64,000 nt of DNA, taken from positions 1 through 64,000 of the forward strand of contig NZ_LNRZ01000006.1 of assembly GCF_001468265.1 (NCBI RefSeq), read 5' to 3'. This stretch comes from Sphingopyxis sp. H050 (GTDB lineage Bacteria; Pseudomonadota; Alphaproteobacteria; Sphingomonadales; Sphingomonadaceae). The position numbers and the translations under genes were made by a program. Numbering within the stretch: position 1 is the stretch's first letter; each line of letters opens with the position of its first letter. The notes under the pieces were generated by a model. It was not told the DNA's origin and ran no database searches. It saw only the letters and a program-made list of their open reading frames with translations. Below, piece after piece: positions 17,499-27,025 of this stretch.

Positions 17499-18074
17499 AT
17501 GAGCGACGATAAAATCTACATCAGCGCCAACGATCTCCTCGCCGATTCCTTGCGGCTCGGCATGCAGGTGATCGACAGCGGCTTCAAACCGACGCACCTC
17601 GTGGGCATCTGGCGCGGCGGCGCCCCGGTGGGGATCGCGGTCCAGGAACTCCTTGATTATCACGGCCACCACTGCGACCACATCGCCATCCGCACCTCTT
17701 CGTACAAGGGAATCGACGATCAGGATCCCCACGTCCGTGTCTTCGCGCTCGGCTATCTGATCGACACGCTCAATCCCGAGGACAGCCTGCTCATCATCGA
17801 CGACGTGTTCGACAGCGGCCGCAGCATCCGCGCTTTCATTGCCGAGCTGAAAGCCCGCTGCCGCAACAATATGCCGCGCGACATCCGCATCGCGACCGTC
17901 TGGTTCAAGCCGCGCCGCAACGTCACCGACCTGCACCCCGACTATTTCGTCCACGAAACCGACCAGTGGCTGATCTTTCCGCACGAGATCGACGGGCTGA
18001 CGGTCGACGAAATCCGCCGCCACAAGCCCGAGGCCGCGATCATCCTGCGCGACGAGGAGGTTCCCAATGGCTGA
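17499..18074 (+). CDS. hpt: Hypoxanthine phosphoribosyltransferase
   Basis: A 191-residue type I phosphoribosyltransferase that makes IMP (or GMP) from hypoxanthine/guanine and PRPP. The PRPP loop is LLIIDDVFDSGRSIRAFI (about residues 96-113). The early LVGIWRGGAPVGIAVQELL and the late WLIFPHE fit the bacterial Hpt/GPT-like group. ATG 17499 gives MSDDKIYISANDLL, matching family starts; the longer frame upstream is not supported. It overlaps the following deaminase gene by eight bases, which argues for one transcript and coupled translation. Confidence 0.85.
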   Translation: MSDDKIYISANDLLADSLRLGMQVIDSGFKPTHLVGIWRGGAPVGIAVQELLDYHGHHCDHIAIRTSSYKGIDDQDPHVRVFALGYLIDTLNPEDSLLIIDDVFDSGRSIRAFIAELKARCRNNMPRDIRIATVWFKPRRNVTDLHPDYFVHETDQWLIFPHEIDGLTVDEIRRHKPEAAIILRDEEVPNG

Positions 18075-19092
18075 GGATTTCGCGTCCCCGGCGGAGCGCG
18101 CCGCCTTCATCGCCGGCCTGCCCAAGGCCGAGCTCCACCTCCATATCGAAGGCTCGCTCGAACCCGAACTGATGTTCGAACTGGCGCAGCGCAACCAGGT
18201 CGCCATCCCCTTCGCCAGCGTCGCGGAGGTCCGCGCCGCCTACGCCTTCTCGAACCTCCAGGACTTCCTCGACATCTATTATCAGGGCATGGGCGTCCTT
18301 CACACCGAGCAGGATTTCCACGACCTGACCGCCGCCTATTGCGCGCGCGCCCATGCCGACGCGGTGCGGCACATCGAAATCTTCTTCGATCCGCAGGGCC
18401 ACACGACACGCGGCGTGGCCTTCGGGACGGTCATCGCCGGCATCACGCGCGCGCTCGACGATGCGCGGGAACGCTACGGCATGACCTCGAAGCTCATCCT
18501 CTGCTTCCTCCGCCACCTCAGCGAAGCCGATGCCGAAGCGACACTCGACGAAGCGCTGCCCTATCTGGACCGTATCGACGGCGTCGGCCTCGATTCTTCG
18601 GAGGTCGGCCATCCGCCGTCGAAATTCGCCCGCGTCTTTGCCCGCGCCAAGGATCTCGGCCTCAGAATCGTTGCGCACGCCGGCGAGGAAGGTCCGCCCG
18701 CCTATGTCCACGAAGCGCTCGACCTGCTGCAGGTCGACCGTATCGACCATGGCAACCGCAGCCTCGAAGACGCCGCGCTGGTAAAACGCCTCGCCGACGA
18801 AGGCATCACGCTCACCGTGTGCCCGCTCTCGAACCTCAAGCTCTGCGTCGTCGACAACATCGCCGACCATCCGCTCAAGACCATGCTCGACGCCGGTCTG
18901 CGCGCGACCGTGAACAGCGACGACCCCAGCTATTTCGGCGGCTATGTGAACGCCAACTATGTGGCCGTCGCCGACGCCCTCGACCTGTCGAAGGCCGACC
19001 TCGTCACGCTCGCGCGCAACAGCTTTACCGGGTCATTTCTGAGCGATGCCGCCAAGGCGGCGCATCTCGCCGCCATCGACGCCTACGCCTGA
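18067..19092 (+). CDS. Adenine deaminase (adenosine/AMP deaminase superfamily, Aah1-like)
   Basis: A 341-residue metal-dependent deaminase. The zinc motifs are ELHLHIEGSLEPE (about residues 18-30), VAHAGEEGPP, RIDHGNRS and NSDDPSYFGGYVNANY. The last motif with SYFGGY, and DSSEVGHPPSKF in the middle, are marks of the adenine deaminase branch rather than true adenosine deaminases, although databases often label them adenosine deaminase. The reaction would be adenine to hypoxanthine. It overlaps hpt, whose substrate is hypoxanthine, so the pair gives an adenine-to-IMP salvage route. Confidence 0.85.
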   Translation: MAEDFASPAERAAFIAGLPKAELHLHIEGSLEPELMFELAQRNQVAIPFASVAEVRAAYAFSNLQDFLDIYYQGMGVLHTEQDFHDLTAAYCARAHADAVRHIEIFFDPQGHTTRGVAFGTVIAGITRALDDARERYGMTSKLILCFLRHLSEADAEATLDEALPYLDRIDGVGLDSSEVGHPPSKFARVFARAKDLGLRIVAHAGEEGPPAYVHEALDLLQVDRIDHGNRSLEDAALVKRLADEGITLTVCPLSNLKLCVVDNIADHPLKTMLDAGLRATVNSDDPSYFGGYVNANYVAVADALDLSKADLVTLARNSFTGSFLSDAAKAAHLAAIDAYA

Positions 19093-19100
19093 CCGGGCGA

Positions 19101-20243
<1,143 letters not shown>

Positions 20244-20306
20244 TCAACCGCCGTTAACCCTGATGCTGCCAGACCGTTGGTTTCTCAGGTCCGGCCGAAC
20301 GATGCT

Positions 20307-20690
20307 TCAGCGTGGATGCCGCCGCGCCAGGGCGATTCCCGCCAGATTCTGGCCCCGCCCCACATGCCGGATTCGCGGCATCGGTCCCGCGCCGACAAGC
20401 GCGCGGAACGTCGCCAGATGCTGCGCCGCCGTCCCGCGCGCGGCGCTCGTCCCCTTGGCCTGTCCGATGACGGCGGCGGCATCGCCCAGCAGGACATAGT
20501 CCGCAAGCCCCTGCTCCTGCGCCAGCCGCAACGCCGCGATCAGCGCCAGCCATTCGGCGTCCTGGCTGCTGCCCGCGCCCAAGGCGCGCGAGACCGTGGC
20601 GACGCCGCGGCTCACGACCGCAATCTCGATCGGTCCGGGGTTCGGCCGGCACCCGCCATCGAAATAGATTTTGATGCGGCGGCGGGTCAT
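20307..20690 (-). CDS. RNase H-fold protein, possibly catalytically weakened
   Basis: A 127-residue RNase HI-like protein. It keeps IYFDGGCRPNPGP (first Asp), DAEWLALIAALRLA (Glu) and VLLGDAAAVIGQ (second Asp). The usual last acidic residue after the NxxA motif is missing: the end reads GRGQNLAGIALARR. With three of four acids it may be weak or act only as a nucleic-acid binder. It lies between mreB and a TonB receptor on the same strand, spaced, with no clear operon. Confidence 0.75.
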   Translation of the reverse strand: MTRRRIKIYFDGGCRPNPGPIEIAVVSRGVATVSRALGAGSSQDAEWLALIAALRLAQEQGLADYVLLGDAAAVIGQAKGTSAARGTAAQHLATFRALVGAGPMPRIRHVGRGQNLAGIALARRHPR

Positions 20691-20709
20691 CCCGCCGCCA
20701 TAGCCGATC

Positions 20710-22803
20710 CTAGAATTTCCCGCGCACCGAAAAGGCGAAGATCGGCCCGATCAGCCGGTCGCGCTCTTCCACGAAGGAAATCGGGCTCGCCCCGCGCAGC
20801 CCGGTATAGACGGTGCGGTCGCGCTTCGAGCGCGCATTGACGATATTCGAAATCTGCGCGCGGATCGTCAGCCCGAACACATCCTTATGCTCGACGAACA
20901 CATTGGCGAAGACCGGCCCCTCCCACACCTTGTCGACCTGGTTGCGGCGATAGCTCGGCTGGTAATGGCCATATTCGCCGCCGAACCCCCAGGCGACGTC
21001 GCTGCCCGGAATGTCGTGGCGCAGGTTGAGTTCGATCACCGTGTCGGTGAAGCCGTTCCACTGACGCTTCTCGCCGGTAAAGGGATCGCGCAGCGAGCTT
21101 TTCTGCAGCAGGACGCGCGTGTCGATCTTCATCCCCTTGATCCCCGCGGGGTCGAGGTTGATCGTCGAGGTCCAGTCGATCGCGCCCGCCTTGGCTTTGG
21201 CGATGTTGCCCACCGCTTCGCCATTGGTCCCGATCGGGATCACATCGACGCGGTCCTCGACGTCGCGGTAGATGAAGAGCAGCTTCGTCGATCCCCAGGC
21301 GCCGAACTTCTTGTTGATCTCGGCCTCATAGGTCCAGTCCTGCTGGGGGCGCAGGTCGTTGTTGCTCTCATTCTGATTGCCGTCGTTCAGGAAGGCGCGG
21401 GCAAGGAAATCGTAGAAGCTCAGTTGCAGCACCCGCCGCCGCAGCTTCACCGACACGTCGAAGTCCGCCGACGGCGTCCAGGCGAGCGAGACCGACCCCT
21501 TCGGCCGGAAAAAGCTGCGCGTCAGGCCGTTCACGCCGGTCTGGGTGATCGTCGAATGCTCGGCGCCCGCGATGATCTGGAAATTGAGCTTGTCGGTCAG
21601 CTTGCGCCCGAAGCTCAGCAGCCCCTCATAGCGGTCCTCGCTCACCCCGCCCGTGCCGCCCTCGAAGGGCACGGTCACGAACTGACCCGAGGGATCGAGC
21701 ACCGCGAGCGACGCGACATTGTCGAGCGTGTTGAACGCCGCTTCGCCCGACAATTGCCAGTCGCCGCCGAACATCTTCCACTGATATTCGCCGCGCGCGA
21801 TCGTCTCGCCAAGGTCGCCGACCTGCGAGAAACGGTCGCCGGTCGCGATGCCGCCCGCGGGCGTGGTGACGATTTCCTGGCTGTACGGTTCATGGCTGAA
21901 CCGCCGCAGCCCGATCAGCTTCAGCTTCCCCGGCCCGAAACCGAACTGGAAATCGCCGCTCAGCTCGTAATTCCAGCTGTCGCCATTCTCGTACACGGTG
22001 CGCCGCCGGTCGGGCAGCCCGCCGCCGACCCGGATGCCGACCTCGTCATAGCGGTCGTATTTGCGCTGATAATGACCGCCCAGATTGGCGACCATGTCGC
22101 CCGCCGGATCCCAGGTCACGCGTCCCGATAGCTTCGGCGTATCGTAATGGGTGTTCCAGATGTCGTTGCGCCGCTCGATGATATTGCCCGCGCCGTCATA
22201 GATCAGCGTCGGCCCGCCCGCCCCGCTGCGCGCCGACTCATCGTTGCTGAGCGCCGCTTCGAATTCCATTTCCCCGCTGCGCCCGCGCACCGAAATATCG
22301 CCGCGCGTGAACAGGGGATCGGTGTAATGCGCGCGATATTGCGGCTTCCACGAGAATTGGCCTGAGAAGCTGTCGGCGCGATAGACGATGTTCGCCACCT
22401 GCCCCGACAGGCCGGGGATATCGAGCGTCGCACCGTCGACGATCTCGATCCGCTCGACATTCGCGGCGGGGATGCGCGACAGCTGGGTGTACATGTCGTC
22501 GCCCTTGTTCGACGGCCGCTCGCCGTTGAACAGAACATTGCCCGTCGCCTGCCCCAGCCCGCGCAGATTCTCGTTGTCGCGGATCTGGAAGCTCGGGACC
22601 TGCGCCAGCATGTCATAGGCGTTCTTCGGCGCATATCGCGCAAAGTCGGCGGGGGTGTAGACCTGCCGCGCGGCCGTCGTCGCGCTCGCGGCGACTTCGG
22701 TCGGCGCCGGCGGCGACGTGTCGCCGCTCGCGGGCGCTTCCTGCGCGAGCGCGGGGGTGGAGAGCGCGGCGGCAAGCGCCGCGAGGCTGGTCAGTCGTTT
22801 CAC
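20710..22803 (-). CDS. TonB-dependent outer-membrane receptor-like protein
   Basis: A 697-residue receptor. Signal peptide MKRLTSLAALAAALSTPALA, then a plug (about 60-165: YAPKNAYDMLAQVPSF, NLRGLGQATGNVLFNGERPSNKGDD, RIPAANVERIEIVDGATLDIPGLSGQVANIV), then a long barrel ending FAFSVRGKF with terminal Phe. The GQATGNVLFNGERPS type occurs in a sphingomonad receptor subfamily. The start is GTG 22803, overlapping the upstream stop as GTGA, so it is the last gene of the BlaI operon. The substrate is unknown. Confidence 0.85.
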   Translation of the reverse strand: MKRLTSLAALAAALSTPALAQEAPASGDTSPPAPTEVAASATTAARQVYTPADFARYAPKNAYDMLAQVPSFQIRDNENLRGLGQATGNVLFNGERPSNKGDDMYTQLSRIPAANVERIEIVDGATLDIPGLSGQVANIVYRADSFSGQFSWKPQYRAHYTDPLFTRGDISVRGRSGEMEFEAALSNDESARSGAGGPTLIYDGAGNIIERRNDIWNTHYDTPKLSGRVTWDPAGDMVANLGGHYQRKYDRYDEVGIRVGGGLPDRRRTVYENGDSWNYELSGDFQFGFGPGKLKLIGLRRFSHEPYSQEIVTTPAGGIATGDRFSQVGDLGETIARGEYQWKMFGGDWQLSGEAAFNTLDNVASLAVLDPSGQFVTVPFEGGTGGVSEDRYEGLLSFGRKLTDKLNFQIIAGAEHSTITQTGVNGLTRSFFRPKGSVSLAWTPSADFDVSVKLRRRVLQLSFYDFLARAFLNDGNQNESNNDLRPQQDWTYEAEINKKFGAWGSTKLLFIYRDVEDRVDVIPIGTNGEAVGNIAKAKAGAIDWTSTINLDPAGIKGMKIDTRVLLQKSSLRDPFTGEKRQWNGFTDTVIELNLRHDIPGSDVAWGFGGEYGHYQPSYRRNQVDKVWEGPVFANVFVEHKDVFGLTIRAQISNIVNARSKRDRTVYTGLRGASPISFVEERDRLIGPIFAFSVRGKF

Positions 22804-23537
22804 CGGGCCCGCCCCGCCGCAGCGTTCATCGCCTGCGCATATTGGGGCGATACGCCCATCGCCTTCATGCCGACGACGTCGTGCGCGCTCAGCCCCTTGT
22901 ATCCGGCCGCGGCCAGCCCCCGCACATAGGCGCCATCGACGTCCAGCGCCTTCAGCGCGATCGCATCCTCCACCGCGGTCAGCACCATCGCCTCCGAGCG
23001 CAGGTCGCTGACATAGGCCGGCGTCACTTCGAGCGCCGCCGCGGCGATCAGATCGTCATTATCCTCGGGCTTGACGCCCGCTTCGGTCAGGCCATCGGCC
23101 AACGCGATCGTCGCATCGACCATCAGCATCGCGATCAGGTCGCTTCGCCGCTCGGGCGCGAGCCCGCGTTCGCGCAGCGCCGCCTCGAAGGCGGGGTCAG
23201 ACGTAAAGCGGCAGTTGCCCGAACCGGCCTGCGCTTTGGTCAGCGTCCCGTCGCAAGCCAGCACGCCCGCCTCGTGGACGACGGAGAAGGACACCGGCCC
23301 GGCGGCGCCCTGCAATGCGGTGCGCACGGCGTCGAACTCGTCGCGGTCGCCATCCAGCGAAATGTCGCTCGTCGAACCTTTATGGCTGAGCCGGAAATGG
23401 GCATCGCTCCTGCCTTCGGCGGGCGTCGCCTTCCACGCGATGTCGCTCACGACCAGTGGGTCGGCGGCGGTGCTCGGCGCAGCGCAGGCCAGGACGGTCA
23501 GCACCGCGGCGCTCGCGGCAAAAAGGATCGCTTTCAT
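22800..23537 (-). CDS. Secreted protein with ~28-residue repeats shared with the neighbouring M56 peptidase
   Basis: A 245-residue exported protein (signal MKAILFAASAAVLTVLACAAPSTA). Residues ~25-130 form a beta-rich unit with two cysteines (VLACDG and GNCRF). The last ~85 residues are three repeats of ~28 residues, e.g. DDLIAAAALEVTPAYVSDL, EDAIALKALDVDGAYVRGL and HDVVGMKAMGVSPQYAQAM. The M56 peptidase upstream carries four such units. Shared repeats plus operon position suggest the two meet in the periplasm. Function inferred only: a ligand, partner or competitor of the sensor. Confidence 0.8.
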   Translation of the reverse strand: MKAILFAASAAVLTVLACAAPSTAADPLVVSDIAWKATPAEGRSDAHFRLSHKGSTSDISLDGDRDEFDAVRTALQGAAGPVSFSVVHEAGVLACDGTLTKAQAGSGNCRFTSDPAFEAALRERGLAPERRSDLIAMLMVDATIALADGLTEAGVKPEDNDDLIAAAALEVTPAYVSDLRSEAMVLTAVEDAIALKALDVDGAYVRGLAAAGYKGLSAHDVVGMKAMGVSPQYAQAMNAAAGRAR

Positions 23538-23665
23538 TGGGTACACTCCTCCCTCCGCGCGCCGGGCGAGCGTCATCGCTCGCCGCCGCAGCGGCAATTC
23601 AAAACAGGGCTTCGATCAACGGATGACGGGTTTGGACGAATGTCCGGGCGTCAGGCGTCCGGCCG

Positions 23666-25405
23666 TCAGGTGCCGGGCGGCGCCGGGAACGCCGGGGGCC
23701 GTGTCGCAGCGGGACCTACGGGCGCGGCGGGCGCTTGCGGAACCTCGATCCGGGCGACCCGGCCGTCGGCGCTGCGCGCCTCGATCACCGGGCCGGGTCC
23801 GACGCGGACAGTCGCGCCATTTCTGGACACCGCGGTCTTCTTTGCGCGCGCGCCGGCAATACCGCCGGCCGCGCGAATCTCGATCGCATCGTCGGCGTCG
23901 TGCAGCTTGATCCCCGACTTCTGCAGCTCGGTGACGAAATCGCAGTCGATGCCCATTGCCTTCAGCGCCAGCAGATCGTCCATCCCGACGCCGGGGAAAT
24001 GCGATTTCATGTCGCGGGCGAAGGCGGTGGTCACGCCCATCTGCTTCGCGCCGACCAGCTCGCCGATGTCGGCATCGCGGACGATCGCCCGCATGTCGCG
24101 GATATAGGCGGGATCGAGGTCGCTCGCTTTCGCGGCGATGATGTCGTCGGGGTCCATCGATCCGCCATGCTCGCGCATGTCGGCCACATATTCGGGGGTG
24201 ACGCCGACCGCGCGCATGCTGACCAGATCCTCGGCGCTCAGCGGACGCGACGCTGCGGCCGCCGCCGCCGCGGCGGCCTTCGCATCGTCTTCGGCATCGC
24301 CCTTTACCGCCTTTGCCGCCTCCGCATGAACGGCCGCGGTTTCGCGGGCCGTCATGGCGACGTCGCGCGCACCTTGCGCCATTTCGGGGTCGGCGGTGGC
24401 CGAGAAGGCGGCAAGCGGCGCGGTGATCCCCGCCAGCAGCACCAGGCTCATCAGCATCCAGCTCGCGCTCGCCGGGCCGCGCTTGATGCTGCCGTCGAGG
24501 ACGCGGGTGATGCGGCGCTTCAGGCTGTCCTTGCCCGGCGCGACGCCGTGCGCGGCCAGCAGCGCGCCCTGATTGTCGTGCCGCGCCGCGCCGACCAGCA
24601 ACGTCGCATAATCGGGACCGTCGATGTCGGCGAGCAGCACCGCATCGTCGGCCGCCTCCTCGCGCAGCTGATGGCTCTCGCGCGCCAGCATCCACACCAG
24701 CGGATTGAACCAGAAGACCGCGCAGGCGACGCGCGCGCCGAGCAGCTTCGCCCAGTCGAGCCGCGCGACATGCGCCAGTTCGTGCGCGATGATCGCCTCG
24801 GCCTCACCCGCGGCGGCCACCGCCTTCGGGCTCAGCACGATCGTCGGACGCAGCACGCCCCAGCTGATCGGCGAGCGCAGCTCGTCGCTGACCAGCAGCG
24901 CGGTGCCATGCTTGAAGCCCATCCGCCGCTGCGCCTCGGCCAGCGCCGACAGCCACGAGCCCTCGGTCAGCACGTCGGCGCGGCCGCGCATCGCGAACAG
25001 CCGCACGACCGCCAGCAGCATCACTCCGCACAGCAGCGCCAGCGGGACGAGATAGAGAAAGGGGGCAAGGTCGGCGAGCGCGGGAAACGTCACCGGCGCC
25101 GATGCGGCGGCCTCCGTCGCGGCAGGGACTGACGCCGCGACGGGGCCGGCATCGGCCGCCGGCGCCCCTGTCACAAAAGTGGTGGCGGTTTCGGGTTCCG
25201 CGAACCAGCGGGCGGGCAACGGCGCCCATTGCGGCAGGAAGATCATCGCCGCCGGCAGCGCGAGCAGCGCGCCGAGCCCCGCGTGCGCGATCATCGACCG
25301 CTCGCCCGCCGATCGCGAGCGCACGAGCCGCAACAGCAGCAGCGTCAGTCCGGCAATGGCCAGCGATTTCCAGGCAAAGCCCAGCAGCATGGCGGTCGTT
25401 ATCAT
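23666..25405 (-). CDS. M56 family (BlaR1-like) sensor metallopeptidase with C-terminal repeats
   Basis: A 579-residue membrane peptidase. Membrane segments occur near 10-27, 38-55, 110-130 and 300-320. The zinc site is HELAHVARLDW (about residue 208) with the downstream EEAADDAVL glutamate region. The periplasmic C-terminus has four ~28-residue repeats (about 385-500), e.g. EDLVSMRAVGVTPEYVADM and DDLLALKAMGIDCDFVTEL, instead of a penicillin-binding domain. In the BlaR1 scheme a signal activates the protease, which removes the BlaI repressor. Its start overlaps the blaI-like stop (ATGA). Confidence 0.88.
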   Translation of the reverse strand: MITTAMLLGFAWKSLAIAGLTLLLLRLVRSRSAGERSMIAHAGLGALLALPAAMIFLPQWAPLPARWFAEPETATTFVTGAPAADAGPVAASVPAATEAAASAPVTFPALADLAPFLYLVPLALLCGVMLLAVVRLFAMRGRADVLTEGSWLSALAEAQRRMGFKHGTALLVSDELRSPISWGVLRPTIVLSPKAVAAAGEAEAIIAHELAHVARLDWAKLLGARVACAVFWFNPLVWMLARESHQLREEAADDAVLLADIDGPDYATLLVGAARHDNQGALLAAHGVAPGKDSLKRRITRVLDGSIKRGPASASWMLMSLVLLAGITAPLAAFSATADPEMAQGARDVAMTARETAAVHAEAAKAVKGDAEDDAKAAAAAAAAASRPLSAEDLVSMRAVGVTPEYVADMREHGGSMDPDDIIAAKASDLDPAYIRDMRAIVRDADIGELVGAKQMGVTTAFARDMKSHFPGVGMDDLLALKAMGIDCDFVTELQKSGIKLHDADDAIEIRAAGGIAGARAKKTAVSRNGATVRVGPGPVIEARSADGRVARIEVPQAPAAPVGPAATRPPAFPAPPGT

Positions 25406-25779
25406 GACATCCTCCCGTCGCGGGCTTTCGCGATCATTTTTTCAAGCTCGTCGAGCTCGTCGTTGCTCATCTTGTCCTGCATGCCGAGCAGCGCCGCCGC
25501 CGCGCTGGTCGCCGATCCGTTGAAGAAGACCCGCACGACCTGGCTCAGCGCCGACTTGCGCGCGGTCTTGTCCGACACGCTCGGCGCATAGACGAAGCCG
25601 CGCTCGGACTGCTCGCGCGCCACGAAGCCCTTCGCCTCGAGCCGCTTCAGCATCGCGCGGATCGCCGAACCCGACAGTTCGTCGCTCAGCGCCTCGCCGA
25701 TTTCGGTGACCGTGGAGGCGCCGCGCTCGTAGAGGACATCGACGATCTCGCGTTCGCGGGGGGGCAGGCTCGACAGCAT
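25402..25779 (-). CDS. BlaI/MecI/CopY family repressor
   Basis: A 125-residue winged-helix repressor: LPPREREIVDVLYERGASTVTEIGEALSDELSGSAIRAMLKRLEAKGFVAREQSERGFVYAPSVS covers the DNA-binding half. The C-terminal helices dimerise (VVRVFFNGSATSAAAALLG). Cleavage by the M56 partner is expected to relieve repression. It is the first gene of the operon and has two tandem operator copies 19-48 bases upstream, so self-repression is likely. The next gene overlaps by four bases. Confidence 0.93.
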   Translation of the reverse strand: MLSSLPPREREIVDVLYERGASTVTEIGEALSDELSGSAIRAMLKRLEAKGFVAREQSERGFVYAPSVSDKTARKSALSQVVRVFFNGSATSAAAALLGMQDKMSNDELDELEKMIAKARDGRMS

Positions 25780-25797
25780 TTCCGAATCACCTCATGC

Positions 25798-25827
25798 GCT
25801 ACATTTGTAGCGTGCTACATTTGTAGC
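25798..25827 (-). promoter_or_regulatory. Tandem BlaI-type operators
   Basis: Two identical perfect 14-base palindromes GCTACATTTGTAGC at 25798-25811 and 25814-25827, centres 16 bases apart. Each has the TACA/TGTA core known for BlaI/MecI/CopY repressors. They lie just upstream of the repressor start; the divergent corA gene starts 100 bases away and could also be touched. Confidence 0.9.
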
Positions 25828-25927
25828 GCATGCTTGGCAAGGGGTTTTATTCGCATAATACACACGGGGCTAGCGAGCCTTGGCGGCGCGGCCTATTTAG
25901 GGCGCAGCCGAAAAGGAAAGCCCGTTC

Positions 25928-26899
25928 ATGACCATCGTCGCCGCGCGTCACTATCATCAGGGCAAGCTCGTGCGCGATCTCGGCCCGACCGACGTCATCC
26001 CCGAGGATTGCGACATCGACGATTTCTTCTGGCTCGGGCTTTACGAGCCCACCGCCGAAGAGCTCGCCGGCATCGCCAAGCGCTTCGGCCTCCACCCGCT
26101 CGCGGTCGAGGATGCGCTGAAGGCGAAGCAGCTGCCCAAGGTCGAGGTTTATGGCGACCAGCTGTTCGTGATCGCCGCGACGGGCATTCTCGAAGGCGAC
26201 ACGATCCAGTCGGGCGAGACCGCGATCTTCCTCGGCCGCCATTTCGCGGTCACCGTCCGCCACGGCTCGGCGCGCGCGCATACCGAGGTCCGCGCCCGGC
26301 TGGAGGCGCTGCCGCACAAGCTCGCCCACGGCCCCGACTATGTCCTCTATGCGATCCTCGATTTCATCGTCGACGGCTATTTCCCGGTGATCGACGCGAT
26401 CGAGGACCGGCTGCTCCTCGTCGAGGAAAGCGTGATGGACACCCCGCTCGACGCCCAGGAAATCCGCCATCTTTATGCGCAGCGGCACGAGGTCATCCGC
26501 TTCCAGCGCATCGTCGGCCTGATGAAGGATGTCGCGAACCGGCTAATCGGCACCGACGATCTGCCGTGGATCGACGACGCCGTCCGTCCCTATTTTCGCG
26601 ACATATGGGACCATGTGCAGCGCGCGGAGTTCCGCCTCCAGGGTCTGCGCGAAGTCGCCGCCTCGGTCGTGGATACGAATTCACTGCTCGAACAGCAAAG
26701 ACAGGGCGTCATCACCCGCCAGCTCGCCGCCTGGGCCGCGATCCTCGCGGTGCCGACCGCGATCGCGGGCATTTATGGCATGAATTTCGAGCATATGCCC
26801 GAACTGTCATGGACCTTCGGCTATCCCTTCGCCGTCGCTCTGATGGGCGGCATCTGCGGCCTGCTGTTCTGGCGTTTCCGGAGCATCGGCTGGCTTTAG
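25928..26899 (+). CDS. corA: CorA family Mg2+/divalent metal transporter
   Basis: A 323-residue CorA transporter. A large cytoplasmic domain (1-260) with DCDIDDFFWLGLYEPTAEEL and RFGLHPLAVEDAL is followed by two C-terminal membrane helices. The selectivity signature YGMNF ends helix 1 (LAAWAAILAVPTAIAGIYGMNFEHMPEL), and the second helix is FAVALMGGICGLLFWRF. It forms a pentamer in the inner membrane. A longer overlapping frame of over 500 codons (25834-27450) is a shadow. Divergent from the BlaI operon. Confidence 0.93.
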   Translation: MTIVAARHYHQGKLVRDLGPTDVIPEDCDIDDFFWLGLYEPTAEELAGIAKRFGLHPLAVEDALKAKQLPKVEVYGDQLFVIAATGILEGDTIQSGETAIFLGRHFAVTVRHGSARAHTEVRARLEALPHKLAHGPDYVLYAILDFIVDGYFPVIDAIEDRLLLVEESVMDTPLDAQEIRHLYAQRHEVIRFQRIVGLMKDVANRLIGTDDLPWIDDAVRPYFRDIWDHVQRAEFRLQGLREVAASVVDTNSLLEQQRQGVITRQLAAWAAILAVPTAIAGIYGMNFEHMPELSWTFGYPFAVALMGGICGLLFWRFRSIGWL

Positions 26900-26992
26900 C
26901 GTTCCCATACGCCGTGCAAAACAGGCGGCAAGGCGCAGGCCTCTGGCCAAACCGCAACCGCATCCCCACATGGCCGTCTTTCGCCCCTCCCG

Positions 26993-27007
26993 CTAACAAA
27001 GTCTTAA
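26993..27007 (+). promoter_or_regulatory. CtrA-like site before the PilZ-XRE gene
   Basis: CTAA-N7-TTAA followed by CC (CTAACAAAGTCTTAACC region), one base off the TTAA-N7-TTAA CtrA box. It lies 19 bases before ATG 27026. The same spacing and flanks recur before the second PilZ gene at 29472. Confidence 0.5.
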
Positions 27008-27025
27008 CCGAGTTTGGCCGACACT

